From assembly GCA_045545665.1 (NCBI GenBank), contig JAZQBL010000003.1:1-51508 (forward strand): DNA of 51,508 nt, read 5' to 3'. Position 1 is the stretch's first letter; each line of letters opens with the position of its first letter. The translations under genes and the position numbers were made by a program. Below, piece by piece: positions 9,253 to 17,483 of the stretch. Source of the stretch: RGIG7213 sp045545665. Its GTDB lineage: Bacteria; Bacillota; Clostridia; Oscillospirales; CAG-272. The notes under the pieces are model-generated. The model made no database searches and was not told the DNA's origin. It was given only the letters and a program-made list of their open reading frames with translations.

Positions 9253-10212
9253 TTATTCGCCCACCTTCGAAAGTAATTTCTGAATCAGCAAGTTTGAACC
9301 GATCATCATCAAGAAGAGGATGGTTGCAATAGCTGATGAATAACCGACCTCGAAACGCTGTCCGCCATAGTCCTCGAGGTGGTGCATTATCGTATGTGCA
9401 CAGTAGTCAACAGACGGGAAGCCTGCAAGCGCTGTAACGATAGCACCGAAGCTGAAGGAGTTCGTTATAGCCATAACGGCACCGAACAAAAGCTGCGGAC
9501 GCATTGCGGGAAGTGTTATATACCAAAGTTCCTGCCATCTGTTACGTACGCCGTCAATAGCTCCTGCCTCGTAAAGGCTGTTATCGACTGTCTGAAGACC
9601 TGCGATAAACGAAAGGAACGTAACACCGAGTGACGTCCAGAGCGCAACGACTATACACAAGGGCATAACGTAGTTGGCATCCTGGAAGAACTGTATCGGT
9701 TCCGTTATAATGTTCAACGAAATAAGTATAGCGTTTACGTAACCGTAACGGTCGGATGAGAAGAAAATTGCAAAAATTGAATACATAGCACCCGAAATAC
9801 TCGGAGCATAGAATATAAGCGTTACTACCGCTCTTACTCGCGGCGAAAGTTCGTTAATGAACCACGCAACGAAAAGCGACATTATGTACGATACAGGTCC
9901 TGTGATAATAGCAAATATCAAAGTATTTTTGATAGCTATAAGGAATATATCGTCATCAAGAAACAATCTTAAGTAGTTGTCAAAACCTAACCATTTGGGC
10001 CATTCAAGCAAGTTGAACGACGTAAAGCTCAAGAACATCGACAAAATGACAGGAATAACTGTGAAAATGAAGAAGAGTATGAAGAAGGGCGCTATCATTA
10101 CGTAACCCATCTTGTACTTTTTCATTTCTTTCCATGTCCACTGCAATTTCGACATATCTTTACGCGCTACCGGTTTGGTGTTCCCGGTTTTAACTGCCGT
10201 ATTTTGTGACAT
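9253..10212 (-). CDS. sugar ABC transporter permease (MalF/UgpA type)
   Basis: 319 residues: a hydrophilic N-terminus of about 35 residues and six membrane segments. The first span reads YVMIAPFFILFFIFTVIP, typical of UgpA/LacF proteins. The EAA loop is at about residues 218-245 (LYEAGAIDGVRNRWQ, then TLPAMRPQL). It is the second gene of the operon, 53 nt after the binding protein gene, and has a GGAG-type ribosome binding site. It is expected to pair with the product of 8376-9251. Confidence 0.92.
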   Translation of the reverse strand: MSQNTAVKTGNTKPVARKDMSKLQWTWKEMKKYKMGYVMIAPFFILFFIFTVIPVILSMFLSFTSFNLLEWPKWLGFDNYLRLFLDDDIFLIAIKNTLIFAIITGPVSYIMSLFVAWFINELSPRVRAVVTLIFYAPSISGAMYSIFAIFFSSDRYGYVNAILISLNIITEPIQFFQDANYVMPLCIVVALWTSLGVTFLSFIAGLQTVDNSLYEAGAIDGVRNRWQELWYITLPAMRPQLLFGAVMAITNSFSFGAIVTALAGFPSVDYCAHTIMHHLEDYGGQRFEVGYSSAIATILFLMMIGSNLLIQKLLSKVGE

Positions 10213-10265
10213 GTGTGTACTCTCCTATTATAGTAATATATTAATGAATATCCTTTTTCTTATTA

Positions 10266-13200
10266 TCAGTCGTTTGCGTGTACGTCTTCCCATATCGGCA
10301 AGCCGAATTCCTGACGCTTTCTTGAAAGCTCTGCGTTGATGTTTACAACGTTATCAAGAAGTGCATCAACGGGATCTGTTCCGTTGTTGTATGCATCGAG
10401 GAATGCAAAATCGACGTAACGTGTTATAATGTAACCGCCGGGATATTCGGGAGTACCTTTGAGGTTCTTGAACTGTGCCTCAAGGTTCTTCATTTCGGAA
10501 GAGGTCCACGGCATACTTCTGAGCGCTTCCATATTAGCTGTGTTGTACTTAGCAGCCATACCGATGAGCGCTTCATACTGTCTTGCGTATTCACTCTGCG
10601 CGGGTGCGTCTGTCCACCACTTGATGAACTCCCATGCATCGTTTCTTACTTTTTCCGGTCTGTTTTCGTCCGCCATAAGGATAACAGCAGAAACAGAACA
10701 AGGAACGGAGTTGTTTATTTCACCCGTTTCGGGATCTACCGTACCGGGAAGCGGAATGAATTCCCACAAGCCCTTGATTTCCGTAGCGTATATTGAGAAC
10801 TGGTTGTACGTCAGGTAATCGGCAATAGCGATAGGCATTTCACCCATTCTGAAGTACGTTGCGAGGTCATATACTCTCGGGAAGTTGTACGACGTGAAGA
10901 GGTCGCAAAGCTTCTTGAAGCAATCAAGCGACGTGTTGGAGTCGATGTTGATCCTCATACCGTTTTCTTTATAAAGGTCTTCATCAAGCTGATACATAAA
11001 TATCTGAAGACCTGCAAGGCTGGATGCCATACCGACGTCACGGTAGTTCGTCTGAAGGTCGGGAACTATCTCATAAAGATCGTCCCACGTCTTGGGAACT
11101 TCGATATCAAGCTCTGCGAATATATCCTTACGGTAGAACATCATAACGAAGCCGAGACGTTCGGGAACACCGTAGTAATCGTAGTAGCCGGGATCGTTTT
11201 CATCCGTGATATCGGGGTTCTGAAGTCTGAGGCCGACGAGCGTTTCAGGATTGAAACGGTTTGTGTCGCCTACATAATCAAAGTAGTCATCAAACTGCGA
11301 AAGAGGTTCTATCGCACTACGTATAGCGTAGTTGATAACATCTGTCTGTGTTGTTGCAAGGGATATGTCAGGACCTGTTCCTGCAAGTGTTGCGGGAAGA
11401 AGTGTACCTGCGGCAACAAGCTTAAGGTTTACTGTTACGGGGCAGTCTTTGTCGACAAGCTCACGCATAACCTGTGCTTCATCACGGCTCGTTGCGATCC
11501 ATACTTCAACCACTTCGTCGGGATCTATCTCAACGGATGCACCGAGTGAGTTGTAATCCGTAACAAAGCTCTGGAAGAATGACTTCACCTCAAACCAAAG
11601 ACCTTCCCAGAAGCTTGCGTTTGCTCTGGGCATTTCGCCGCCTGCAGGCTGAATGAGCAGATAGTCAAGCGTCAAGGGCTGAAGCTTTGTGTTCATTATC
11701 CACGTACCGAGCGTACCGGAGTTTACCTTGAGGTTTTCAAGGTTCTTCGCTATCTCATCTTCATCGGTACACATTTTATTAAGGATAAATATGATCTTTT
11801 CAAGTGTTGCTATGTTCTCTGCAGACTTACCGCCTGATATTTCAAGGAACATGTTAACGATATTCTGAAGTTCATCTCTGGTCTGCTGCATGAGTACGAT
11901 CGTGTCGTAGATCTGCTCTGCAAAACCGTAGTCCATATTCTCGTCGGGAGAAGGACCTGTGATTCTCAAAATAGAGTTGTATATTTCGTTCATGTTCGTC
12001 AACGCTTCTTCGCAGCGGCGAAGTGCATCGGACAAACTACCGTAAACAACTTCAAGTCGGATTGTGTACTCTTTGCCTGCCTCAAGATAGAACTTGAAAT
12101 CCGTTTCTCCGTTATTGAGAGAAGCGGTAGCCCAGTCATCGGCATATCTGAACTGCAAGTAGCTTGCTTCATCAAAGGGGATCTCGCCGTTGATCATTAT
12201 ACGGCGTGATACGTAAAGACCTGCGAGTGTGTTCTGCAAATAACGGGGAACGATGTTGTAAAGTCCCGACTGTGTTATCGCATCTGCAGGTATCGTCCAT
12301 TCGATCCACTGACCGACTGTCTGCCATTTGCTTCCGCCTATCGTGTTGAGCTTCTGCTTAGCAGGGTCCTGCGGTTCGGTGATGGGCGAGGTTCTGTCGT
12401 TAAGTCCGTATATCGTAAGATCGGACGTAGCGGCAGGAAACTCTGCCTGGATCTTGTAAGTGGACGATGCATCGACAGCGGGAAGTGATGCATACTGTGC
12501 GATGTACTCTTCATAGGAAATGAGAGTCTTCGCAGGCTCGATAACGATCTCGGAAAGATACATATCGTTCATCGTAGCTTCCAAAGCTATCGTGTGTTCG
12601 CCTTCTTCGATAACAAACTTGAAAGGATCGATATGATAACCTGCCGAGTCGCAGAGGCTGTACTGTGACCAGTTGTATGCCTGCTTCTTTTCGGGCTTCT
12701 TATCGTTTCCGTTTACGTCAAGCTTGAATGCAGGTGCGCCGTTTTCATCCTTTTCCGTGTAAACGTCCGCAAACGCACGTGTCATTTCAAAATAGTTGGC
12801 TTCCTTGAAAGGAACCTTGCCGTCTATTCTGAGCACACGCTCGATCGTAGAGGTGTTAGCAGAACCGGAATCATTTTCAACGGGTCTGTATGTAAGTGTG
12901 ATGGTGTAATAACCGGTCTTACCGATCGTTACGGGCCACGATACCGTACCTGTAGCGGGAACGTAAAGGACATTTCCCTTTTCTCCGTCCGGATCAGCTA
13001 CTGCCGAAGCATCGTCACCTTCCTGTCCGTATTCCTCGTCTGCCTCAAACGTGAAGTTTTCCGCTGCATTGATAGTAACGGAGCCTTCGCCGTCGGTTAT
13101 TCCGAGGTTGTTGTTCTCCTGGAGATAGTCGTAATACGTCTGCGCTTCAAGCAACTCACGTACATCTTCGATGCTTGTAGTCGTAGACGTACCTTCAGCC

Positions 13201-13280
13201 GCATTGATGCCGACAGGCGATACAGCCATCAGCAGGGCGAGAAAAACAATCAAAGCTCTTGTCAATTTTGATTTTCTCAT
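10266..13280 (-). CDS. very large extracellular solute-binding protein with N-terminal CBM-like domains
   Basis: 1004 residues, more than twice the usual 400-450 of a CUT1 binding protein. I place the start at 13280 because AGGAGG lies 9 nt upstream there; the frame opens 45 codons earlier without a ribosome binding site. A Sec signal peptide (about 1-28, GINA-AEG) has no lipobox cysteine, unusual for a Gram-positive binding protein. Two beta-rich segments (about 40-250 and 270-430) look like carbohydrate-binding modules: both carry GYYTITLTYRP-like or GLYNIVPRY strands and an RVLRIDGKVPF / RRIMINGEIPF motif. A helical segment follows (about 440-560). The binding-protein domain occupies about 585-1004, with the usual YGVPERLGFVMMFYRKDIF region. 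First gene of the operon; ligand unknown. Confidence 0.85.
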   Translation of the reverse strand: MRKSKLTRALIVFLALLMAVSPVGINAAEGTSTTTSIEDVRELLEAQTYYDYLQENNNLGITDGEGSVTINAAENFTFEADEEYGQEGDDASAVADPDGEKGNVLYVPATGTVSWPVTIGKTGYYTITLTYRPVENDSGSANTSTIERVLRIDGKVPFKEANYFEMTRAFADVYTEKDENGAPAFKLDVNGNDKKPEKKQAYNWSQYSLCDSAGYHIDPFKFVIEEGEHTIALEATMNDMYLSEIVIEPAKTLISYEEYIAQYASLPAVDASSTYKIQAEFPAATSDLTIYGLNDRTSPITEPQDPAKQKLNTIGGSKWQTVGQWIEWTIPADAITQSGLYNIVPRYLQNTLAGLYVSRRIMINGEIPFDEASYLQFRYADDWATASLNNGETDFKFYLEAGKEYTIRLEVVYGSLSDALRRCEEALTNMNEIYNSILRITGPSPDENMDYGFAEQIYDTIVLMQQTRDELQNIVNMFLEISGGKSAENIATLEKIIFILNKMCTDEDEIAKNLENLKVNSGTLGTWIMNTKLQPLTLDYLLIQPAGGEMPRANASFWEGLWFEVKSFFQSFVTDYNSLGASVEIDPDEVVEVWIATSRDEAQVMRELVDKDCPVTVNLKLVAAGTLLPATLAGTGPDISLATTQTDVINYAIRSAIEPLSQFDDYFDYVGDTNRFNPETLVGLRLQNPDITDENDPGYYDYYGVPERLGFVMMFYRKDIFAELDIEVPKTWDDLYEIVPDLQTNYRDVGMASSLAGLQIFMYQLDEDLYKENGMRINIDSNTSLDCFKKLCDLFTSYNFPRVYDLATYFRMGEMPIAIADYLTYNQFSIYATEIKGLWEFIPLPGTVDPETGEINNSVPCSVSAVILMADENRPEKVRNDAWEFIKWWTDAPAQSEYARQYEALIGMAAKYNTANMEALRSMPWTSSEMKNLEAQFKNLKGTPEYPGGYIITRYVDFAFLDAYNNGTDPVDALLDNVVNINAELSRKRQEFGLPIWEDVHAND

Positions 13281-13394
13281 TGGGTGCTTCCTCCTGTGAA
13301 AATTAACTGAAAACAAGTTGAAAACTTGCAGGAATAAACAAAAAACCGACACAATCCGAGCGATTTTCCATTTAACCGTTTCATATTTATAATT

Positions 13395-13423
13395 ATAATA
13401 ACACATAATTCCCATATTGTCAA
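13395..13423 (-). promoter_or_regulatory. promoter of the carbohydrate-uptake operon
   Basis: Minus strand: TTGACA (418-423 of this kilobase), a 17-nt spacer, TATTAT (13395-13400). It lies 115 nt upstream of the chosen binding-protein start. It also places transcription inside the 45-codon upstream extension of that frame, which supports the shorter start. Confidence 0.8.
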
Positions 13424-13838
13424 GTGTGAGAAATCCGCTCTCGGTATGCTTTTCTTTGAATTACTGTGAACATTTTATAGCCGAAAAGGGTGTTTTTTAT
13501 GGGGTAAATTCACACATCCGCAAAAGGCGCAAAAAGCCCCAAAGTGTAGTAAATTAAATTCACCTTTACTTCTTTTGCTGCTCAACGTCATTGAGGTTTT
13601 TGTGTCTTACGGTTTAATTTTTTAAAACCAATATGTAAATTTCGGGTTATTTTTCATCGGGTATCCCACGGTATAGTAAATCAAATTCACCTTGTTTGAA
13701 CTCTCAAAAGTTCACACTCTTGAATAAAGTGTGTTTTATGTTGTGCAAAATGCACAAAAAATGAGCAAAAATTTCTACACATCAACAAAAAGTTTTTTTG
13801 AAACTTTTTTCTTTTTGAATTAAATTTCAGCGGCGGTA
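13424..13838. promoter_or_regulatory. long AT-rich divergent intergenic region with direct repeats
   Basis: About 415 bases without a gene between the divergent promoters of the uptake operon and the GNAT gene. It contains two near-identical 19-mers, AGTAAATTAAATTCACCTT (13548-13566) and AGTAAATCAAATTCACCTT (13675-13693), 127 bases apart. A weaker GTAAATTCAC lies at 13504. These may be operators for a regulator of the uptake operon, but no regulator gene is adjacent. The rest is A/T runs. Confidence 0.4.
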
Positions 13839-13867
13839 TTTACTTTTTCCGGAAAACTGAGTATAAT
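13839..13867 (+). promoter_or_regulatory. promoter of the GNAT gene
   Basis: TTTACT (13839-13844), a 17-nt spacer and TATAAT (13862-13867). The ATG at 13897 follows 29 nt later, with GAGGGG between. Confidence 0.65.
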
Positions 13868-13896
13868 GTTCGTATACTACTTTTGAGGGGATGTAA

Positions 13897-14481
13897 ATGG
13901 AAAAACATTTGATAAAAAAATATTTCAGACACGTACCGACCTTTGAAACCGAAAATCTTATTCTGAGAAAAATAAAAGTGTCGGATTACACAGATATGTT
14001 TGAATACTCTTCCCTTGATTCCGTGACGGAATACCTGACGTGGAACTCACACAGAAACGAAGAATACACGAAAAGATATCTGAAGCTCGTACAGGATCAA
14101 TACTACGACGGCGAATTTTACGATTGGGCTGTCGTTTTGAAAAACGAAAACAAAATGATAGGTACTTGCGGTTTTACGTCGTTTGATATTGAAAACAATG
14201 CAGGCGAGGTCGGTTACGTGATAAATCCGAATTACGCAAAAAAAGGCTACGCAACGGAAGCCTTGCAAAGAATAATGTACGAGGGGTTTATGACTTTAAA
14301 CCTCCACCGTATTTACGCCCGTTGTATGGACGGAAACGGCGCAAGTCTGCGTGTTATGGAAAAATGCGGTATGGCGTACGAGGGCTGTGCAAGGTCGAGC
14401 ATGTACATAAAAGGAAAATACAGGTCCATACACACCTGCGCTATAATAAGCAATGAATTTATCAAGAATTTAAAAAAATAA
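13897..14481 (+). CDS. GNAT N-acetyltransferase (RimJ/RimL-like)
   Basis: 194 residues. It should transfer an acetyl group from acetyl-CoA to an amine, perhaps a protein N-terminus as in RimJ/RimL, or a small molecule. The N-terminus has the TENLILRKIKVSDYTDMFEY strand-helix of this branch. The acetyl-CoA loop region is GEVGYVINPNYAKKGYATEA (about residues 108-127), followed by NLHRIYARCMDGNGASLRVM, the classic RimJ-like segment ending in a GMAYEG strand. The gene has its own promoter and a GAGGGG ribosome binding site. The frame stays open past its stop (see 14482-14730). Substrate unknown. Confidence 0.88.
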   Translation: MEKHLIKKYFRHVPTFETENLILRKIKVSDYTDMFEYSSLDSVTEYLTWNSHRNEEYTKRYLKLVQDQYYDGEFYDWAVVLKNENKMIGTCGFTSFDIENNAGEVGYVINPNYAKKGYATEALQRIMYEGFMTLNLHRIYARCMDGNGASLRVMEKCGMAYEGCARSSMYIKGKYRSIHTCAIISNEFIKNLKK

Positions 14482-14730
14482 AATCACATTGGCAAACAAG
14501 GTCAACTCGAACAAGTCAATGCTAATCCGAAAGAAATTAAAACTAATCAGTACATCTTGTATCAAGGAATTTCACAAATAAACAATTCATTGGATGGATC
14601 AGCTCACGAAATTAAAAGCATCACTCAATCTACAAAGGAAATTGCTGTCAGCAGTAGAATTACAGCGATTTGTTCAGAGGTTACCGCAAACAATACACTT
14701 GCCGCAAATTATATCGCTATATTAGATTAA
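14482..14730 (+). pseudogene. 82-codon open remnant directly after the GNAT stop
   Basis: Directly after the GNAT stop codon the same frame remains open for 82 codons to a TAA at 14728-14730, with no ATG and no ribosome binding site. The reading looks protein-like (segments NPKEIKTNQYILYQGISQ, SAHEIKSITQSTKEIA and SRITAICSEVTANNTLAAN), with a charged, Gln/Asn/Thr-rich composition. Its codons are richer in A/T than those of the GNAT gene. It may be the tail of a gene cut off by a deletion, or a foreign fragment. I do not recognise the family. A strong terminator follows 21 nt later. Confidence 0.4.
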
Positions 14731-14751
14731 TAGATAATCACATATCCAAAA

Positions 14752-14794
14752 AGGGCTTGATTCAAAATCATTTTGAGTCAAACCCTATTTTTTT
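14752..14794 (+). terminator. rho-independent terminator
   Basis: AGGGcTTGAtTCAAAA pairs with TTTTGAgTCAAaCCCT around a short CATT-like loop and is followed by eight near-consecutive T residues. It ends the GNAT/remnant transcript. Confidence 0.85.
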
Positions 14795-14843
14795 CGTATA
14801 TGGAACAACAGACTAACTCTATATAACCAGTATTTAAATCCGC

Positions 14844-15136
14844 AAAAAACACCGCACAGCGGTGATGTGTCCTCCGCCCGGTTGCTTCGCAACTCGGGGG
14901 GATGGGCGGGGGACACAGGTTGTATGGATTTATACTCATTATGGGTATTTAATTCGCGGCAGAAATCAAAAAAAGCCTCTCCTAAAGGGCGTGGTGGCGG
15001 CGCAGCCGACGGAGAGGGCGAAATGGAGCAACGAAGACCCTCTCACCCGCTAACGCGGGAGCTCTCCCAAAGGGAGAGCCTATACTGCCAACTTTACCTT
15101 TGTATGTGATTACACCTCCCCCGTTGGGGGAGGTGT
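14844..15136. repeat. palindromic intergenic repeat patch (REP-like)
   Basis: About 290 bases with no credible gene. It contains nested inverted repeats: a CCTCCGCCC/GGGCGGGGG pair, ACCGC-ACA-GCGGT, GCTCTCCC-AAA-GGGAGAGC (15061-15079) and ACACCTCCCCC-GTT-GGGGGAGGTGT (15112-15136, perfect 11-bp stem). GC content is higher than in the flanks. Short frames here read Gly/Arg/Pro-rich and are by-products of the repeats. The composition matches mosaic intergenic repeats common in gut Clostridia. Confidence 0.6.
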
Positions 15137-15193
15137 AGGAGATAATTTGAACTTATACCGCTGATCGTACTGCGATGATTTTAGTTTATCGTG

Positions 15194-17467
15194 CTATATA
15201 TTCGCGCCCATACTGTCATACATTTGTTTTATTCTTAAAACGACCTCGTCTTCACGCAGACGGTCTTCTGCGTACGCCTTTCTCAAAAGCTCGTGCGGGA
15301 TATACTCGTCGTATTTTTCAAATATCGGAACTTCTGACACGGCGACAAGCTCATTTTTATCAAAGCCGTCTTCACAAAGTGCGTACAGCTTACTTATAAA
15401 CTCTCTTTCGCTGTTCCCTTCGTATTTAAACGTAAGATAACAGCAACCGTCAAACTCTATATTCGACACGTTCAGATACTTTGAATTTTTCGCCATCAGC
15501 TTACGAAGCGTTCTGAAGCTTCTTGTGCCGAGCCACGGGAACATACAGTACGTCATTCCGCCGAGCGGTATGAGATATTTACCGTCAAGTCCTGCGTTCC
15601 GTGCAACCTTACGTGCGATATCAAGCCTTTTTTGAGCATTCGGTTTCAGATACGGGTACACCTTATCCTCACACAACACCTGTTTCATTCTTTCAAGAAT
15701 ACGCGTGTGTATTTCTCCGCTTTCACCCGGCCAGGTAACTTCCATTTTACCTTTAACGCCTTTGACGTAAATGAGCCTTCTTTGTATATCAAGCTCCGTT
15801 ACCTCCCACACTCTGCCTGCCAAAGCAAAGCGGTCTCCGACGGGCGGCGGTGTCGTTATCGTACCTATTTCATCAGACTCGCATCTTACCGAAAAATTCT
15901 CCGTATCCTTGAACACAGCATAGAATTTAAAGCTGTTTACTATTCTCTCCCCTGCAAGTCCGATTATGAGCGTTTTTTCCTCGGTCATCTGAATATAATC
16001 GTTCTTTATCATACTTACAAGCAACGATTTATACTCGGGTTTCGTCACGTTTGCAAACGGCGGAAGCGACAAAACACGCTCTGCAAGTGCCTTTGCCGTT
16101 AATTCACCTGATGAAAAAAGTATAGACAGCGTTTGCTGAAACAAAAGCGAAAAAGGCAGTCTTTTTTCGCTCGGCGGTTCGATAAACCTTTCCTCTGCAT
16201 AAAGCTGAATTATCGCTATCGCCCTGATAAGCTCCCACGGAATAAGCTGCGGCATAGGCGTTTCGGGCAGAGGATTTTCCTCTCTGAACACCATAAACAT
16301 TTCAGGCGGTGAGCCGCGTCTTCCGCTTCGTCCGAGTCTTTGCAAAAAGCTTGACACGGTATTCGGTGAATCTATCTGCATTATTCTTTCAAGTCTGCCG
16401 ATATCGACACCGAGTTCGAGCGTTACAGTCGCGCACGTGACTACGTTATACTCGTCGTTTTTCATTTTAAATTCCGCTTCTTCACGCAAAGACGCCGAAA
16501 GATTTCCGTGATGTATAAGAAAAATATCGGGATCGTTTCTGTTTTCCGCTATCTGTCGCAAGGTTGCCGTAATATATTCCGTTTGTTCTCTTGAGTTTGA
16601 AAACACAAGGCTTTTTTTATTCTTTACGCAATCGTAGACATATTCGTATCCTGCGTCAATAACGGCACGACGGCTTACGGGATCTTTCGTTTTTTCTTCG
16701 ACAAGCGACTGAACGTCGCTTTTTTTCGATGAATATTCCGAATTTGTCTGATCGAATTTTTCGTTTTGAATATAAAAATGTTCAAGAGCAAGGCGCCACG
16801 ACGTTTTCCCTTCGTTCAGCACGGGTGCTTCGCAAAAGCGGGAAGATCCGCCGCTAAGCCATTTTTTAGCTATTTTCATATCGCCGACGGTTGCCGAAAG
16901 TCCCACACGGCGAACGTCTTTACCGATTATTTTCGCAATACGGTTAAGCTGGCATATTATCTGATTTCCTCTATCGGTTCCCGTGAGTATGTGTATCTCG
17001 TCGATGACGATAAATCTCAGATCGCAAAACAGACGCACGATATCGTTTGATCTGTTCATCAGCATACTTTCGAGCGATTCGGGAGTTATCTGAAGTATTC
17101 CTTTCGGATTTTTCAAAAGCTTCCCTTTGTGCGACATGGAAACGTCACCGTGCCAATGAAATACGGGAATATCACACTGACGCAAAAGCTCGTCAAGTCT
17201 TAAAAACTGGTCGTTTATAAGGCTTTTCAAGGGTGCTATATAAAGCACGCCGACGCTTTGTGCAGGGTCTTCGGAAAGCATTGAAATAATGGGAAAGAAC
17301 GCTGCCTCCGTTTTTCCCGATGCGGTTGAGGAAGTAAGCAAAAGGTTATGTTCGCTTTCAAACAGCACCTCGGCGGCAGCCGTCTGCACCGCCCTTAACG
17401 ACTGCCAATTATGGCTGTAGATATAATCCTGTATTACAGGAGAAAATCTGTAAAAAACATCAGACAT
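15194..17467 (-). CDS. Lhr-like DEAD/DEAH-box superfamily 2 helicase
   Basis: 757 residues; ATP-dependent DNA or RNA helicase. Motif I is SSTASGKTEA (46-55), motif II is DEIH (156-159), motif III is SAT (191-193), and motif VI is RLGRSGRRG in the second RecA domain (about residue 380). After the RecA domains come a winged-helix-like region and a C-terminal domain of about 200 residues, as in the Lhr-core family, although this protein is shorter than typical Lhr-core proteins (about 850-900). The ribosome binding site is AAGGAATAAAAA. It follows the AGCS gene by 16 nt and is probably cotranscribed. Lhr proteins are linked to DNA repair; the role of this one is not established. Confidence 0.85.
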   Translation of the reverse strand: MSDVFYRFSPVIQDYIYSHNWQSLRAVQTAAAEVLFESEHNLLLTSSTASGKTEAAFFPIISMLSEDPAQSVGVLYIAPLKSLINDQFLRLDELLRQCDIPVFHWHGDVSMSHKGKLLKNPKGILQITPESLESMLMNRSNDIVRLFCDLRFIVIDEIHILTGTDRGNQIICQLNRIAKIIGKDVRRVGLSATVGDMKIAKKWLSGGSSRFCEAPVLNEGKTSWRLALEHFYIQNEKFDQTNSEYSSKKSDVQSLVEEKTKDPVSRRAVIDAGYEYVYDCVKNKKSLVFSNSREQTEYITATLRQIAENRNDPDIFLIHHGNLSASLREEAEFKMKNDEYNVVTCATVTLELGVDIGRLERIMQIDSPNTVSSFLQRLGRSGRRGSPPEMFMVFREENPLPETPMPQLIPWELIRAIAIIQLYAEERFIEPPSEKRLPFSLLFQQTLSILFSSGELTAKALAERVLSLPPFANVTKPEYKSLLVSMIKNDYIQMTEEKTLIIGLAGERIVNSFKFYAVFKDTENFSVRCESDEIGTITTPPPVGDRFALAGRVWEVTELDIQRRLIYVKGVKGKMEVTWPGESGEIHTRILERMKQVLCEDKVYPYLKPNAQKRLDIARKVARNAGLDGKYLIPLGGMTYCMFPWLGTRSFRTLRKLMAKNSKYLNVSNIEFDGCCYLTFKYEGNSEREFISKLYALCEDGFDKNELVAVSEVPIFEKYDEYIPHELLRKAYAEDRLREDEVVLRIKQMYDSMGANI

Positions 17468-17483
17468 TTTTTATTCCTTATGA

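Noticed and set aside
14862..15109. Two overlapping 63- and 80-codon frames
   Set aside because: They lie entirely in palindromic repeat DNA, and read Gly/Arg/Pro-rich products without homologous character.
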